From Ancylobacter polymorphus (lineage in GTDB: Bacteria > Pseudomonadota > Alphaproteobacteria > Rhizobiales > Xanthobacteraceae): DNA of 64,000 nucleotides. The stretch spans positions 62,001 to 126,000 of the forward strand of contig NZ_CP083240.1 in assembly GCF_022836935.1 (NCBI RefSeq), given 5' to 3'. The translations under genes were made by a program, and so were the position numbers. The notes under the pieces were generated by a model. It saw only the letters and a list, made by a program, of their open reading frames with translations. It did no database searches and had not been told where the DNA came from. Positions 42,871 to 51,619 of this stretch are shown here, in pieces (position 1 is the stretch's first letter; every line of letters starts with the position of its first letter).

Positions 42871-44060
42871 AAAGATTCAAACCGGACGAAACGGGACGGC
42901 TCTGCCGATCTGACGTTAACCCGACGGGCGGCGGCACCAGAAGAATATACCTCGATGAAGTTGAGGGCGATATTATTGACTCGGTTTGGGATGACATTCC
43001 GCCAGTTAATCCGGTTGCGAAAGAGCGGGTGGATTATGCCACGCAGAAACCGGAGAAATTGGTAGAGCGGATCATTGAATCGTCATGTCCTCCTGGCGGT
43101 TCGATTGCTGACTTTTTTGCAGGTTCTGGCACAACGGCTGCTGTGGCCGAACGGCTCGGCCGTCGCTGGATCGTGTCCGATCTCGGGAAGCCCGCGTGCA
43201 TGATTACACGCAAGCGTCTGATCGACCAGGACGCCAAGCCGTTCCTCTACCAGCACATTGGCGACTACCAGGTTGAACAAATGCGCTCCACGATGGGAAG
43301 TCGGTTCCGCATCGGCGATCTGGCCGAAATCGTGCTCGGCCTCTATGGCGCGCTGCCGCTGCCCGTAGAGGAAAACCCGAACAAGAACATGGGCAGGCTT
43401 CAGGGGAGCAAAACGCTCGTCCTCGCGGACAGCCCCAACAAGATGACCGGCCTCGCCACGCTGCGCCGTGCAATCGAAATCCGCGACAACCTCATGGGCG
43501 GGTGGGATAAGGTCGTTATCCTGGGATGGAATTTCTCACCTACGATCGGCCATGACATTGAGGCACTGGGGCAGGGGGACCGGCTGGAAGTGCTCGTGAT
43601 CCCGCCCGATCTGCTCGACCGGCTGAAGAAGAAAGGCCACAAGCTCAAGGCCGACGAGGTGCGCTTTTCGTCGCTGCAATATCTCAAGCTGGGCGCGGTT
43701 TCCCGCAAACAGGACGGGGAGGGGGAAGCCTTGTCCGTAGAGATCGCCAATTATGTGTTGCTGTCTCCGGAGGCGTTGAATCTCGACGAAGCTAACCGCG
43801 AAAAACTGCAAAAGGTCATCAATTCCGATCCTTTGGCGCTGATCGAATATTGGAGCGTCGATCCTGACTATGACGGCGAGGTGTTCCGCTCCGTCTGGCA
43901 GGACTATCGCGGAAACACCGAGAACGATGCCGACGCTTATCGTGTCATCACTACGGCACGGCTCACCGGCCTTTCTAAGAAAGATGGCCCCCGCCGCGTC
44001 TGCGTGCGCGTGGTTGATGTGTTCGGCTTCGAGGCCGAAGCAACTGTCGAGGTGGTATGA
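42870..44060 (+). pseudogene. mod: Type III methyltransferase Mod, 3' part
   Basis: About 395 C-terminal codons of the same type III Mod whose 5' part is at 9684-10399. Homology begins near [16 protein letters not shown]; then come [33 protein letters not shown] and motif [21 protein letters not shown]. The two fragments do not overlap, and a middle part is missing. The stop overlaps the res start (ATGA), the normal mod-res coupling. Upstream of the junction is transposon DNA read on the other strand, so the fragment has no start of its own. Confidence 0.85.
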
Positions 44061-44637
44061 TGGCGAGCATCAACGATCTTTCGCTTGCCAAGGGTTTGAC
44101 GACCCAGGTCGAAGACGCCTGCGCCGGCTTGGAAAGCGGCGAAGCACCGATCCTAGATCATGTCTCGGAGATCACGGCCGAACTGTTGAAATGGTGGTTC
44201 CAGACTGAATTTCAGGACGCCCGCACCTTCAATTTCCATCCCGGCCAGCGGCAAGCCCTGCTGAACGTGATCTATGCCCATGAGGTTTTGGGCATTGCGT
44301 CCCTGCAAGACCTCTACCAAATCGCCGCCCCTGACGTGATGCTGACAAGCACGCGGGATTCCGAGATCATCCGCGCGCCGAAAAATGCCTATCCGAAATA
44401 CTGCCTGAAAATGGCGACCGGAACGGGAAAGACCTGGGTTCTGCAAGCCCTCATGGTCTGGCAGATTCTCAACGCGAACCGCGCGCCGGATAGCGACCGC
44501 TACACCAAAAACTTCCTCGTCGTTGCCCCCGGCCTCATCGTTTACGATCGGCTGCTTGACGCCTTCATGGGGAAGGAACGAGACGGCAAGCGCGATTTCA
44601 CGATTTCTGACCTGTCGATATTCCAGGAACTGTTCAT
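44057..44637 (+). pseudogene. res: Type III restriction endonuclease Res, 5' part
   Basis: The first 193 codons of the Res subunit. The helicase motif I (Walker A) is present in KMATGTGKTWVLQALMVWQ. The sequence ends at DLSIFQELFI, where IS1380 copy 3 begins after bases ttcat (44633-44637). The continuation FIPDSYRDEVFRF is at 49235, which starts with the same ttcat. The ATG overlaps the mod stop. Expected full length is about 980 residues. Confidence 0.87.
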
Positions 44638-46308
44638 CCCACATTCTCCAAGTAAGTCGCTGATTTCGCTGTCGTAATCGTGATATTTCGCATATAAATC
44701 ATGGCGTTGACGGCTGCGAGGGGCGCGTTTCATGGATCACCTGGAGGGTGCGGGCTTGGCGCGGGGAGATCGGGTTGATTTCGACCGCCGTGTGCGTCTG
44801 GAGTTCCGTGGTGCGCAGATCAGTTCAGACGGTGGCCTGCTGGTGATGCGCGAGCTTGATGACGTGCTCGGCCTGTCCAATCTGGCGTCGGAGGCGCTGC
44901 GAGACAGCCGCACCGGGAAGAACACGCTCCATCGGCTTGACGGATTGTTCCGGCAATCGGTGTTCGGACGACTGGCCGGATACGAGGATGTGAACGATGC
45001 CGACCGCTTGGCCCTCGATCCCGTGATGCGTCAGGTCGTTGGCGGCAGGGCCGTCGAGGCGCAAGCTGCTTCGGCATCGCAGATGGGACGGTTCGAGACC
45101 GAGACGCTGGCTCTGGCCGCGAACCGGGCGGCGCTGGCCGATCTGAACGGCCAATGGATCGACCGGTTTCATGACCGCAACGGGTTGAAATACATCGTGC
45201 TGGACATGGACAGCTCGGTCAGCCCCACCCACGGCGATCAGGAAGGTGCTGCCTGGAACGGGCATTTCGACTGCACCTGCTATCACCCCATCTTCTTGTT
45301 CAACCAGTTTGGCATGCTGGAGCGCTGCGCCCTGCGTAACGGCAATGCCCACAGCGCCGATGGCTGGCGGGATGTCCTTGATCCCGTCATTGCCCGATAT
45401 GCTGGCCGCGACCTTGGTGGACGCTTCTTCCGGGCCGACGCTGCCTACGCGATCCCCGCGATCTATATGCGGCTGGAAGAAGCCAGGTTCTTCTACGCCA
45501 TCCGTCTGCCCGCCAACGCCGTCTTGCGCGAGAAGATCGCGCATCGGCTGACACGGCCCGTGGGACGGCCTTCGCTGACCAAGGTCAAACGGTTCTTCGA
45601 GGACTTCGAGTATCAGGCGGCGTCCTGGGACAAGCCGCGCCGCGTCATCGCCAAGATCGAATGGCATCCGGGCGAGCTGTTCCCCAAAGTCGGCTTCATC
45701 GTCACCAACCTGCCGATGGAGCCAGACTGGGTGGTGAGGTTCTACAACCAGCGCGGCACCGCAGAGCAGCACATCAAGGAAGGCAAATATGCCTTTCGCT
45801 GGACGCGGCTGTCATGCCGGAAGTTCCGGCACAACGAGGTGCGGCTGCAACTGCACGCGCTGGCCTACAACCTGGCAACCTTCCTGCGCTGCATCGAACT
45901 GCCCGAGGCCATGGCGGACTGGTCGTTGACCAGCCTGCAACTCAAGCTGATCAAGATCGGCGCCCGCGTCGTCCGCCACGCCCGCGCCATTACCTTCCAG
46001 TTGGCCGAGGTCGCCGTCACCGGCCCGATGGTGCGGGCCGTCCTTGCCGCCATCCGCCGTCTTCGAACGCCTCCGTCATGCGCATGACCACGATCCATGC
46101 CCAAGCTGAACGAAAGCGGCAGGACAGGTCCGTCTGCCGCGCGGAAAAGCGGCTCTGCCGGGCCAGAATGCTGCGGGTTCGAGGCTTGATCCACCCGACT
46201 TCGGCCGTTTGCGCGACGACAGACACCGCTCGGGGCGAAAAACGCTTGCCCAGCGAGCAAAATCAGGCGATCTTGAAGTCAAGCGGCAGGCCACTTGGGG
46301 AATGTCGG
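44638..46308 (+). mobile_element. IS1380-family insertion sequence, copy 3 (1671 bp)
   Basis: Left repeat CCCACATTCTCCAAGT at 44638, right end ACTTGGGGAATGTCGG to 46308; same length and transposase as copies 1 and 2. Flanks tcat and ttaa differ. The left flank ttcat recurs at 49235, where res resumes, so the whole segment 44638-49234 sits between 5-bp direct repeats although its right border is not an IS1380 end. Confidence 0.93.
44732..46087 (+). CDS. IS1380-family transposase (copy 3)
   Basis: A full-length 451-residue protein identical to those at 8234-9589 and 23922-25277. Start MDHLEGAGLARG, end RRLRTPPSCA. The right end of the IS lies 20 bp before the alcohol dehydrogenase gene, so read-through from the IS or an outward promoter could drive that gene. 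Confidence 0.93.
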   Translation: MDHLEGAGLARGDRVDFDRRVRLEFRGAQISSDGGLLVMRELDDVLGLSNLASEALRDSRTGKNTLHRLDGLFRQSVFGRLAGYEDVNDADRLALDPVMRQVVGGRAVEAQAASASQMGRFETETLALAANRAALADLNGQWIDRFHDRNGLKYIVLDMDSSVSPTHGDQEGAAWNGHFDCTCYHPIFLFNQFGMLERCALRNGNAHSADGWRDVLDPVIARYAGRDLGGRFFRADAAYAIPAIYMRLEEARFFYAIRLPANAVLREKIAHRLTRPVGRPSLTKVKRFFEDFEYQAASWDKPRRVIAKIEWHPGELFPKVGFIVTNLPMEPDWVVRFYNQRGTAEQHIKEGKYAFRWTRLSCRKFRHNEVRLQLHALAYNLATFLRCIELPEAMADWSLTSLQLKLIKIGARVVRHARAITFQLAEVAVTGPMVRAVLAAIRRLRTPPSCA

Positions 46309-46328
46309 TTAAGGGAGAGGAGCCCGCT

Positions 46329-47372
46329 ATGAAAGGTGCCGTCTATGATGCCAAGGGAGGCATTGAATGGAAAGAAGTGCCAAAACCCAAGATTGAAGAT
46401 CCCACAGATGCCATAGTGCGCATCACCAAGACGACAGTGTGCGGAACCGACCTGCATATCCTCAGGGGAGACGTGCCCAGCGTAACCGAAGGCCGGGTGC
46501 TGGGCCATGAAGGCGTCGGCGTCGTCGAAGAAGTCGGCAGTTCGGTCACCCGCATAAAGCCGGGTGACCGGGTTGTGATCTCGGCCATCTCGTCCTGCGG
46601 CAGTTGCTATCAATGCAAGAAGGGCCTGGGGTGCCATTGCGAGGCGAAGGATGGCGGTTGGGTGCTGGGCAATCTGTTGAACGGCACGCAGGCGCACTAT
46701 ACCCGCGTCCCACATGCCGATAACGGCTTGCACGTCATTCCCGACGGTGTCGATGAAGAGGCCGCGGTAATGCTGTCCGACATTCTGCCCACAGGCTTCG
46801 AGGTCGGCGTATTGGCTGGAAATGTGCAGCCAGGCAGCAATGTGGTGATTGTCGGTGCCGGACCTGTGGGTCTGGCGGCGCTGGTCACGGCGCAGTTCTA
46901 TTCGCCCGCTTCGATCATCGTGATCGACACGGACGATCCACGACTTGAGGCGGCCGAACGCCTTGGGGCGACCCGCACGATCAACCCCTCGAAAGAAGAC
47001 TATGCCGCCGTGGTCAAAGAACTGACGGACGGATATGGCGCCGATACGGTGATTGAATGCGTCGGTATCCCTGAAACCTTTGACATGTGCCAGAAACTGG
47101 TCGCGAAGGGCGGCAACATCGCCAATATCGGCGTGCATGGCACAGCGGTCGATCTACATCTGCAGGACCTGTGGAACGCGAACATCGTGATCTCCACGGG
47201 CTATGTCACCACCAATTCGACGCAGATGCTGATGAAGACCGTCGCCTCGGGCAAGATCCGTCCCGAGGAGTTCGTGACCCATCATTTTGCTCTGGACGAT
47301 ATTGAGGAGGCCTACCGCGTCTTTGGCGCAGCCGCCAAGAACAAGGCGCTAAAGCTGATCCTGTCGGCCTGA
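46329..47372 (+). CDS. Zinc-dependent alcohol dehydrogenase (MDR family)
   Basis: A 347-residue medium-chain dehydrogenase, starting MKGAVYDAKGGIEWKEVP at an ATG with a GGGAGAGG ribosome site 9 bp upstream. Catalytic zinc ligands are in TTVCGTDLHILRGD and GHEGVGVV; the structural zinc lobe CGSCYQCKKGLGCHC is complete; the Rossmann motif is VGAGPVGLAALVTA. The late HHFALDDIEEAYRVF is typical of the threonine/sorbitol/alcohol dehydrogenase branch. The gene starts only 20 bp after IS1380 copy 3; any native promoter is lost. The lactonase gene follows by 125 bp on the same strand. Substrate unknown; a polyol or sugar-type alcohol is possible given the lactonase. Confidence 0.87.
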   Translation: MKGAVYDAKGGIEWKEVPKPKIEDPTDAIVRITKTTVCGTDLHILRGDVPSVTEGRVLGHEGVGVVEEVGSSVTRIKPGDRVVISAISSCGSCYQCKKGLGCHCEAKDGGWVLGNLLNGTQAHYTRVPHADNGLHVIPDGVDEEAAVMLSDILPTGFEVGVLAGNVQPGSNVVIVGAGPVGLAALVTAQFYSPASIIVIDTDDPRLEAAERLGATRTINPSKEDYAAVVKELTDGYGADTVIECVGIPETFDMCQKLVAKGGNIANIGVHGTAVDLHLQDLWNANIVISTGYVTTNSTQMLMKTVASGKIRPEEFVTHHFALDDIEEAYRVFGAAAKNKALKLILSA

Positions 47373-47378
47373 GCCGGA

Positions 47379-47410
47379 TGCCCGCCCTTCGCTCTGGTCT
47401 TGGGCGGGCA
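47379..47410. terminator. GC-rich hairpin after the alcohol dehydrogenase
   Basis: TGCCCGCCC (47379-47387) pairs perfectly with GGGCGGGCA (47402-47410), 14-nt loop, starting 7 bp after the stop codon and followed by AAACC. There is no run of T, so it is a weak terminator or an RNA-stability hairpin between two co-oriented genes. Confidence 0.5.
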
Positions 47411-47497
47411 AAACCACGTTAGCTGGACTGTGGGCGCATAGATCGCGTTGCCTTTTGGGATGCGGGAACAGTTGGTTGGTTCTGAGGGAGGAGCCTA

Positions 47498-48391
47498 ATG
47501 CCGAGAGAGTTGAAGCCGGTCGTTACCGGCATGTCGTATATGGAAGGTCCGCGCTGGCACGACGGGCGTATGTGGTTTTCGGACTTCTACACCCACCGCG
47601 TCTATTCGGTGAATGAGGATGGCAGCGACCAGCGCGTTGAACTGGAGGTGCCAAATCAGCCATCAGGTATCGGCTGGCTGCCTGATGGCAGTCTGGTGGC
47701 CGTCTCGATGCGCGACCGAAAGATTCTGCGCCGCACACCTAATGGCGAAGTCGTCGTCCATGCCGACTTGTCGGATCATGTCACGGGGCATCCGAATGAT
47801 ATGGTCGTGGACAACAAGGGCCGCATCTATGTCGGCAATTTCGGCTTCGATCTTATGGGTGGTGCCCCGGTATCGCCGACCGTGCTGTTGCGTGTCGATC
47901 TGGATGGTTCGGTGCATGAAGTGGCCGATGACCTGTGGTTCCCGAACGGCTCGGTCATCACGCCTGAGGGTGTGCTGATCGTGAACGAAACGATGGGCAA
48001 CCGCGCCACCGCTTTTGACATTGCCGAGGATGGTAGCCTGACCAACCGGAGGGAATGGTTCAAATTCGCCGAACTTCCGACCGAGACGTACGTCGCGGAT
48101 GGTATCGACGCCGGGCAATACCCTTGTGGCCCGGATGGCAGTTGTTTGGACGCAGAAGGCGGCTTGTGGATCGCGGATGCGATGAACGGTCGCGTCTTGC
48201 GCGTGTTGGAGGGCGGTGAGGTCACCGAAGAAATCGACCCGGGAACAGGCGTCTTTGCCTGCGGTCTCGGCGGCGCCGACGGCAAGACGCTTTACCTCTG
48301 CACAGCACCGGATTTCTTCGAGGACAAGCGTTCTGCGGCCCGCGAAGCCGTTTTGATGGCCACGAAAGTGGACGTGCCCGCTGCCACGTAA
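47498..48391 (+). CDS. SMP-30/gluconolactonase-family lactonase
   Basis: A 297-residue six-bladed beta-propeller protein of the SMP-30/LRE family, metal-dependent lactone hydrolases. Visible are YMEGPRWHDGRMWFSDFY (first metal-binding glutamate), the HPNDMVVDNKGRIYVGNFGFD block with the second-site Asn/Asp residues, and DGSCLDAEGGLWIADAMNG with the aspartate ligand. No signal peptide, so cytoplasmic. It could open a lactone made by the preceding dehydrogenase. ATG at 47498 with a GAGGGAGGAG ribosome site. A strong 11-bp hairpin follows at 48454. Confidence 0.85.
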   Translation: MPRELKPVVTGMSYMEGPRWHDGRMWFSDFYTHRVYSVNEDGSDQRVELEVPNQPSGIGWLPDGSLVAVSMRDRKILRRTPNGEVVVHADLSDHVTGHPNDMVVDNKGRIYVGNFGFDLMGGAPVSPTVLLRVDLDGSVHEVADDLWFPNGSVITPEGVLIVNETMGNRATAFDIAEDGSLTNRREWFKFAELPTETYVADGIDAGQYPCGPDGSCLDAEGGLWIADAMNGRVLRVLEGGEVTEEIDPGTGVFACGLGGADGKTLYLCTAPDFFEDKRSAAREAVLMATKVDVPAAT

Positions 48392-48453
48392 CGGTTTGTT
48401 GCGTGAAGGAATGCGTGCCATTCTATTTTGCAGCTGCGCGATAATATATCCTT

Positions 48454-48484
48454 GGACTTGCCCCTTGCTACGTGGGGCAAGTCC
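48454..48484. terminator. Hairpin terminator candidate after the lactonase gene
   Basis: GGACTTGCCCC (48454-48464) and GGGGCAAGTCC (48474-48484) form a perfect 11-bp stem with a 9-nt loop, 63 bp after the stop codon. It lacks a long T run. Confidence 0.6.
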
Positions 48485-48604
48485 ACCGTATAGACCCAGT
48501 GGAAATCTGCTCATGCTACAAGAAGTAAAACGTAGCGATGAGTAGACCATTGGAAGACGTCGTCAAACGGTGAACGACCAAGCGCAAGTCAGCGCCGGAA
48601 ATGC

Positions 48605-48757
48605 TTAGTTGTTCAGTCCCGGCATCTGTTGGATCGGGTTCAGGATGAATCTGTTGGGCTCTGCTGTCCAGATCTTGCAGATGTATTCGTAGGGTGTGAG
48701 GCCGCCTAGGGTCTTCAGCCTGCGCGCAAAGTTGTAGGCTGCGATGAAATCCCCGTT
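48605..48757 (-). pseudogene. IS481-family transposase, last 50 codons
   Basis: The minus strand reads DFIAAYNFARRLKTLGGLTP, then YEYICKIWTAEPNRF and a terminal QMPGLNN before TAA at 48607-48605. This is the well-conserved C-terminus of IS481-type integrase/transposases. The rest of the gene is cut off near 48757, so a breakpoint lies there. Confidence 0.75.
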
Positions 48758-48780
48758 ATATAGTCAACGATACGCATTAT

Positions 48781-48999
48781 TTCCGCCCCCAATATTCTTC
48801 ACAAATATCCAGAGCAGGTTTGTTCAGCTTTGCCGCTTCTGAGGACTTGGCGTCCAGTATAGCAATGAACTTCTCGGCCTCTATGTTCGCCGTAAGAATA
48901 TTGAACTCGCTTTCTGCTGCATCCCATTTAACGTGGCGCTGCTGAAAATGAAGAAGTTTCTCGATATACTGACCTGGTTCATCTTGATCGCATTATGCG
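48781..48999 (-). pseudogene. Unrecognised C-terminal gene fragment, AT-rich
   Basis: A minus-strand frame without a start codon reads EPGQYIEKLLHFQQRHVKWD, then AAESEFNILTANIEAEKF and ends LDICEEYWGRK with a TAA at 48781. Hydrophobic/charged patterning looks protein-like, but it overlaps the small membrane ORF on the other strand (48948-49151), and at most one of them is real in the overlap. No family recognised. Confidence 0.25.
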
Positions 49000-49151
49000 G
49001 AGGTTCTGTTGTATGGCATTTTATCGATACTGAAAAAGAAACCCAACTAAGTATATTTCTCGGTAGAATGACTTTTATCTTCGGTGGCATTGGTATCGCC
49101 CTGCTCGTGTTTCATCTGATAACCCTTCTATTGTTTCCAACTCGTAAATAA
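48948..49151 (+). CDS. Small membrane protein, 67 aa
   Basis: Starts MKKFLDILTWFILIALCGGS. Two hydrophobic segments are separated by a polar loop (about residues 7-25 and 40-62; the second contains MTFIFGGIGIALLVFHLITL), and the end is basic (FPTRK). It looks like a small two-span inner-membrane protein. The local sequence is more AT-rich than the region, pointing to foreign origin. The ribosome site is poor. Not recognised; it lies inside the segment that splits res. Confidence 0.4.
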   Translation: MKKFLDILTWFILIALCGGSVVWHFIDTEKETQLSIFLGRMTFIFGGIGIALLVFHLITLLLFPTRK

Positions 49152-49174
49152 TCCGCCTCCTTGGAGGAACGCTT

Positions 49175-51598
49175 ATGAGTATGACAGAAAATCATTACCG
49201 CCTTGGGGCAAAGCGTTTCAGCTCCGAATCCAAGTTCATTCCCGATTCCTACCGGGACGAGGTTTTCCGGTTCGTGCAAGGGGCGGTCTGCCCGAAAGAA
49301 GACATTGGCCGCAAGGTCACGGCCGGCGGCATCATCGCCATTTCCAACTGGCATGTGCTGTCGGAAGAAGGCGAGCCGCTTGAGGATGAGGAAATCACCG
49401 CGCCGGGGGAATCCGCCGATCCGAAAATCGTTGTGCAGAGCGTCCTTCCCCTGACGCCCGGCACCAGCCAAGGCAACGATTTGAACGTGCTGAACCGTCG
49501 CTATGAGCGCGGCGGCATCCTCTCCTACCTGAAAGACCTGCCCGCGCTCATGGTCTTCAATGACGAAGCCCACCATATTCACGAGTTCAAGCGGGAAGGC
49601 GAGGTGACGGAAGTTGAATGGCAAAAGAGCCTCAACCTGATCGCAGAACCCAAGGGCCGCCGCTTCGTCCAAGTGGACTTTTCGGCCACGCCCTATAACG
49701 AGGTCGGGACTGGCCGGAACAGCCGGAAATCCTACTTCCCGCACATCGCCGTTGATTTCGACCTGAAGACGGCCATGCGCACCGGCCTGGTCAAATCCCT
49801 TGTTCTCGACAAACGCTCCGAAATCGGGGCGCTGAGCCATGAGGAATTGGATTTCAAGGCCGATCGGGATGAGAACGGCAACCCGATGCTGTCAGAGGGG
49901 CAGCGCATTATGTTGCGCGCCGGCCTGACCAAGCTCCGGAAGCTGGAAGCCGATTTTGCCGCCCTCGATCCGGACAAGCATCCGAAAATGCTGGTGGTCT
50001 GCGAAGACACCACGGTTACGCCGCTCGTCGCTGATTTCATGCAGCTCGAAGGGCTGGCCGATGACGAGGTTTTGCGCGTCGATTCCAACCGCAAGGGCGA
50101 GCTGAAGCCCGACGAATGGAAGGTGCTGCGCGAACGCCTGTTCGACGTGGACCGTCACAAATCCCCGCGCGTCATAGTGAGCGTGCTCATGCTGCGCGAA
50201 GGCTTCGACGTGAATAACATCTGCGTCATTGTCCCGCTGCGCGCATCGAGCGCCGGCATCTTGCTGGAACAGACGATCGGGCGCGGCTTGCGTCTGATGT
50301 GGCGCGGCAATGAATACGACGACATAAAGCGGGAGAACCGCCAGCTCATTCGCGGCGGAAAGACACCCTCCAACATGATCGACATTCTTTCGATCGTGGA
50401 GCATCCGGCGTTCCAGGGCTTCTATGACGAGCTGATTCAGGAAGGCTTGGCGGCTGAAGCAGATGACAACGACGACGAGGCGAATGGCAGCTCGACCGGC
50501 GACCTGATCTCGGTTGGCCTCCGGCCGGGCTTCGAGGAATACGATTTCGCCATACCCTTCATCCTGCGGGAACAGGTCGAGGCGCTGGAAGATACCCATA
50601 TCGACCCTTCGAGCCTCGCGCCGTTCGGATCGTTTTCGCTCCAACAACTCAAGGGGCAGATCGGCCAGGGCGAGAAGTTCCATTCCGAAGACGTGCAGGC
50701 GAAAACGCGCTTTGGCGACTATCGCGTGCATGGCGGCGTGATGACCGCGACGGGATATAATGACTACCTGGCCCGGATCACGCGCCGGATCACGGAAGCC
50801 GTCACCCTGACGGATACCACAAACAGCTCGAAGGCTTTCGCCAACGCCAGCAAGTTCCCCTACATCCAGATAAACCGGGCCGAGATGGCCGAGGGCATCG
50901 ACACCTTCATTCGTCGGCACCTGTTCGGCCAGGAGCTGGACCCTCTCACGGATGAGAACTGGCGCGTCCTGCTGATCGACCCGGTGACGGAGCACATTAT
51001 CAAGGTGTGGGCGCGCGCCATTCTCGAAGCGGAAGACAGCGTGATTGTCGCCAATGCCGAGGTCGCGCATCGGCGTCTTTCGGAAGTGCCCAAGCTCGCC
51101 ATGCGGGAAGGATCATCGCTGGCCGTCGAGAAAGCTATCTATCTGCGCCTTCCCTATCCCTCGCGGAACGGCGGCCTTGAACTGGCATTTATGGAAACCT
51201 GCGAGCGTGACGCCAGCGTTGAAGCCTTCTGCAAGATCAACGAGCAGAAACACACCTTCGCGCGCCTGCGATACATCAAGGAAGATGGGCTTCCGGCGTT
51301 CTATTCGCCGGATTTCTTCGTGAGAGCAGGCGGAGCGATTTATCTGGTGGAAACAAAGGCACAAGGCCAGCTCACCAGCCCGAACGTGCTGCGCAAGCGC
51401 AAGGCCGCCGTTTCATGGTGCGACCGGATCAACGCCCTTCCTCCGGAACAGCGTAGCGATTCCGAATGGCACTATGTCCTTCTCGGGGAAGACACCTTCT
51501 ATGGCTGGCGGGACAAGGGCGGCTCGATCGCTGATCTTCTTGCCTATGCCCGGCTGCGCCCTGTCGAAGACAAAGGCCAGGCCAAGTTCGCCTTCTGA
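49175..51598 (+). pseudogene. res: Type III restriction endonuclease Res, 3' part (with foreign 20-codon start)
   Basis: An open frame of 807 codons. From 49235 onwards it is the C-terminal 785 residues of Res: FIPDSYRDEVFRFVQGA, helicase motif II in VFNDEAHHIHEF, motif III DFSATPYNEV, motif VI-like QTIGRGLRLMWRG, and a C-terminal PD-(D/E)xK nuclease with YSPDFFVRAGGAIYLVETKAQ. The ATG at 49175 (TTGGAGGAACGCTT ribosome site) adds 20 codons, MSMTENHYRLGAKRFSSESK, that do not belong to Res. Motif I is in the 5' fragment at 44.1-44.6 kb. A truncated protein with nuclease but no Walker A could be made, but should lack ATP-driven activity. Confidence 0.85.
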
Positions 51599-51619
51599 AC
51601 TTCACGCCGGGGCAGCAAT

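Noticed and set aside
48881-49090. A 69-codon minus-strand frame opposite the small membrane ORF
   Set aside because: No start signal and no protein-like pattern; the plus-strand frame with two hydrophobic spans is the better candidate.
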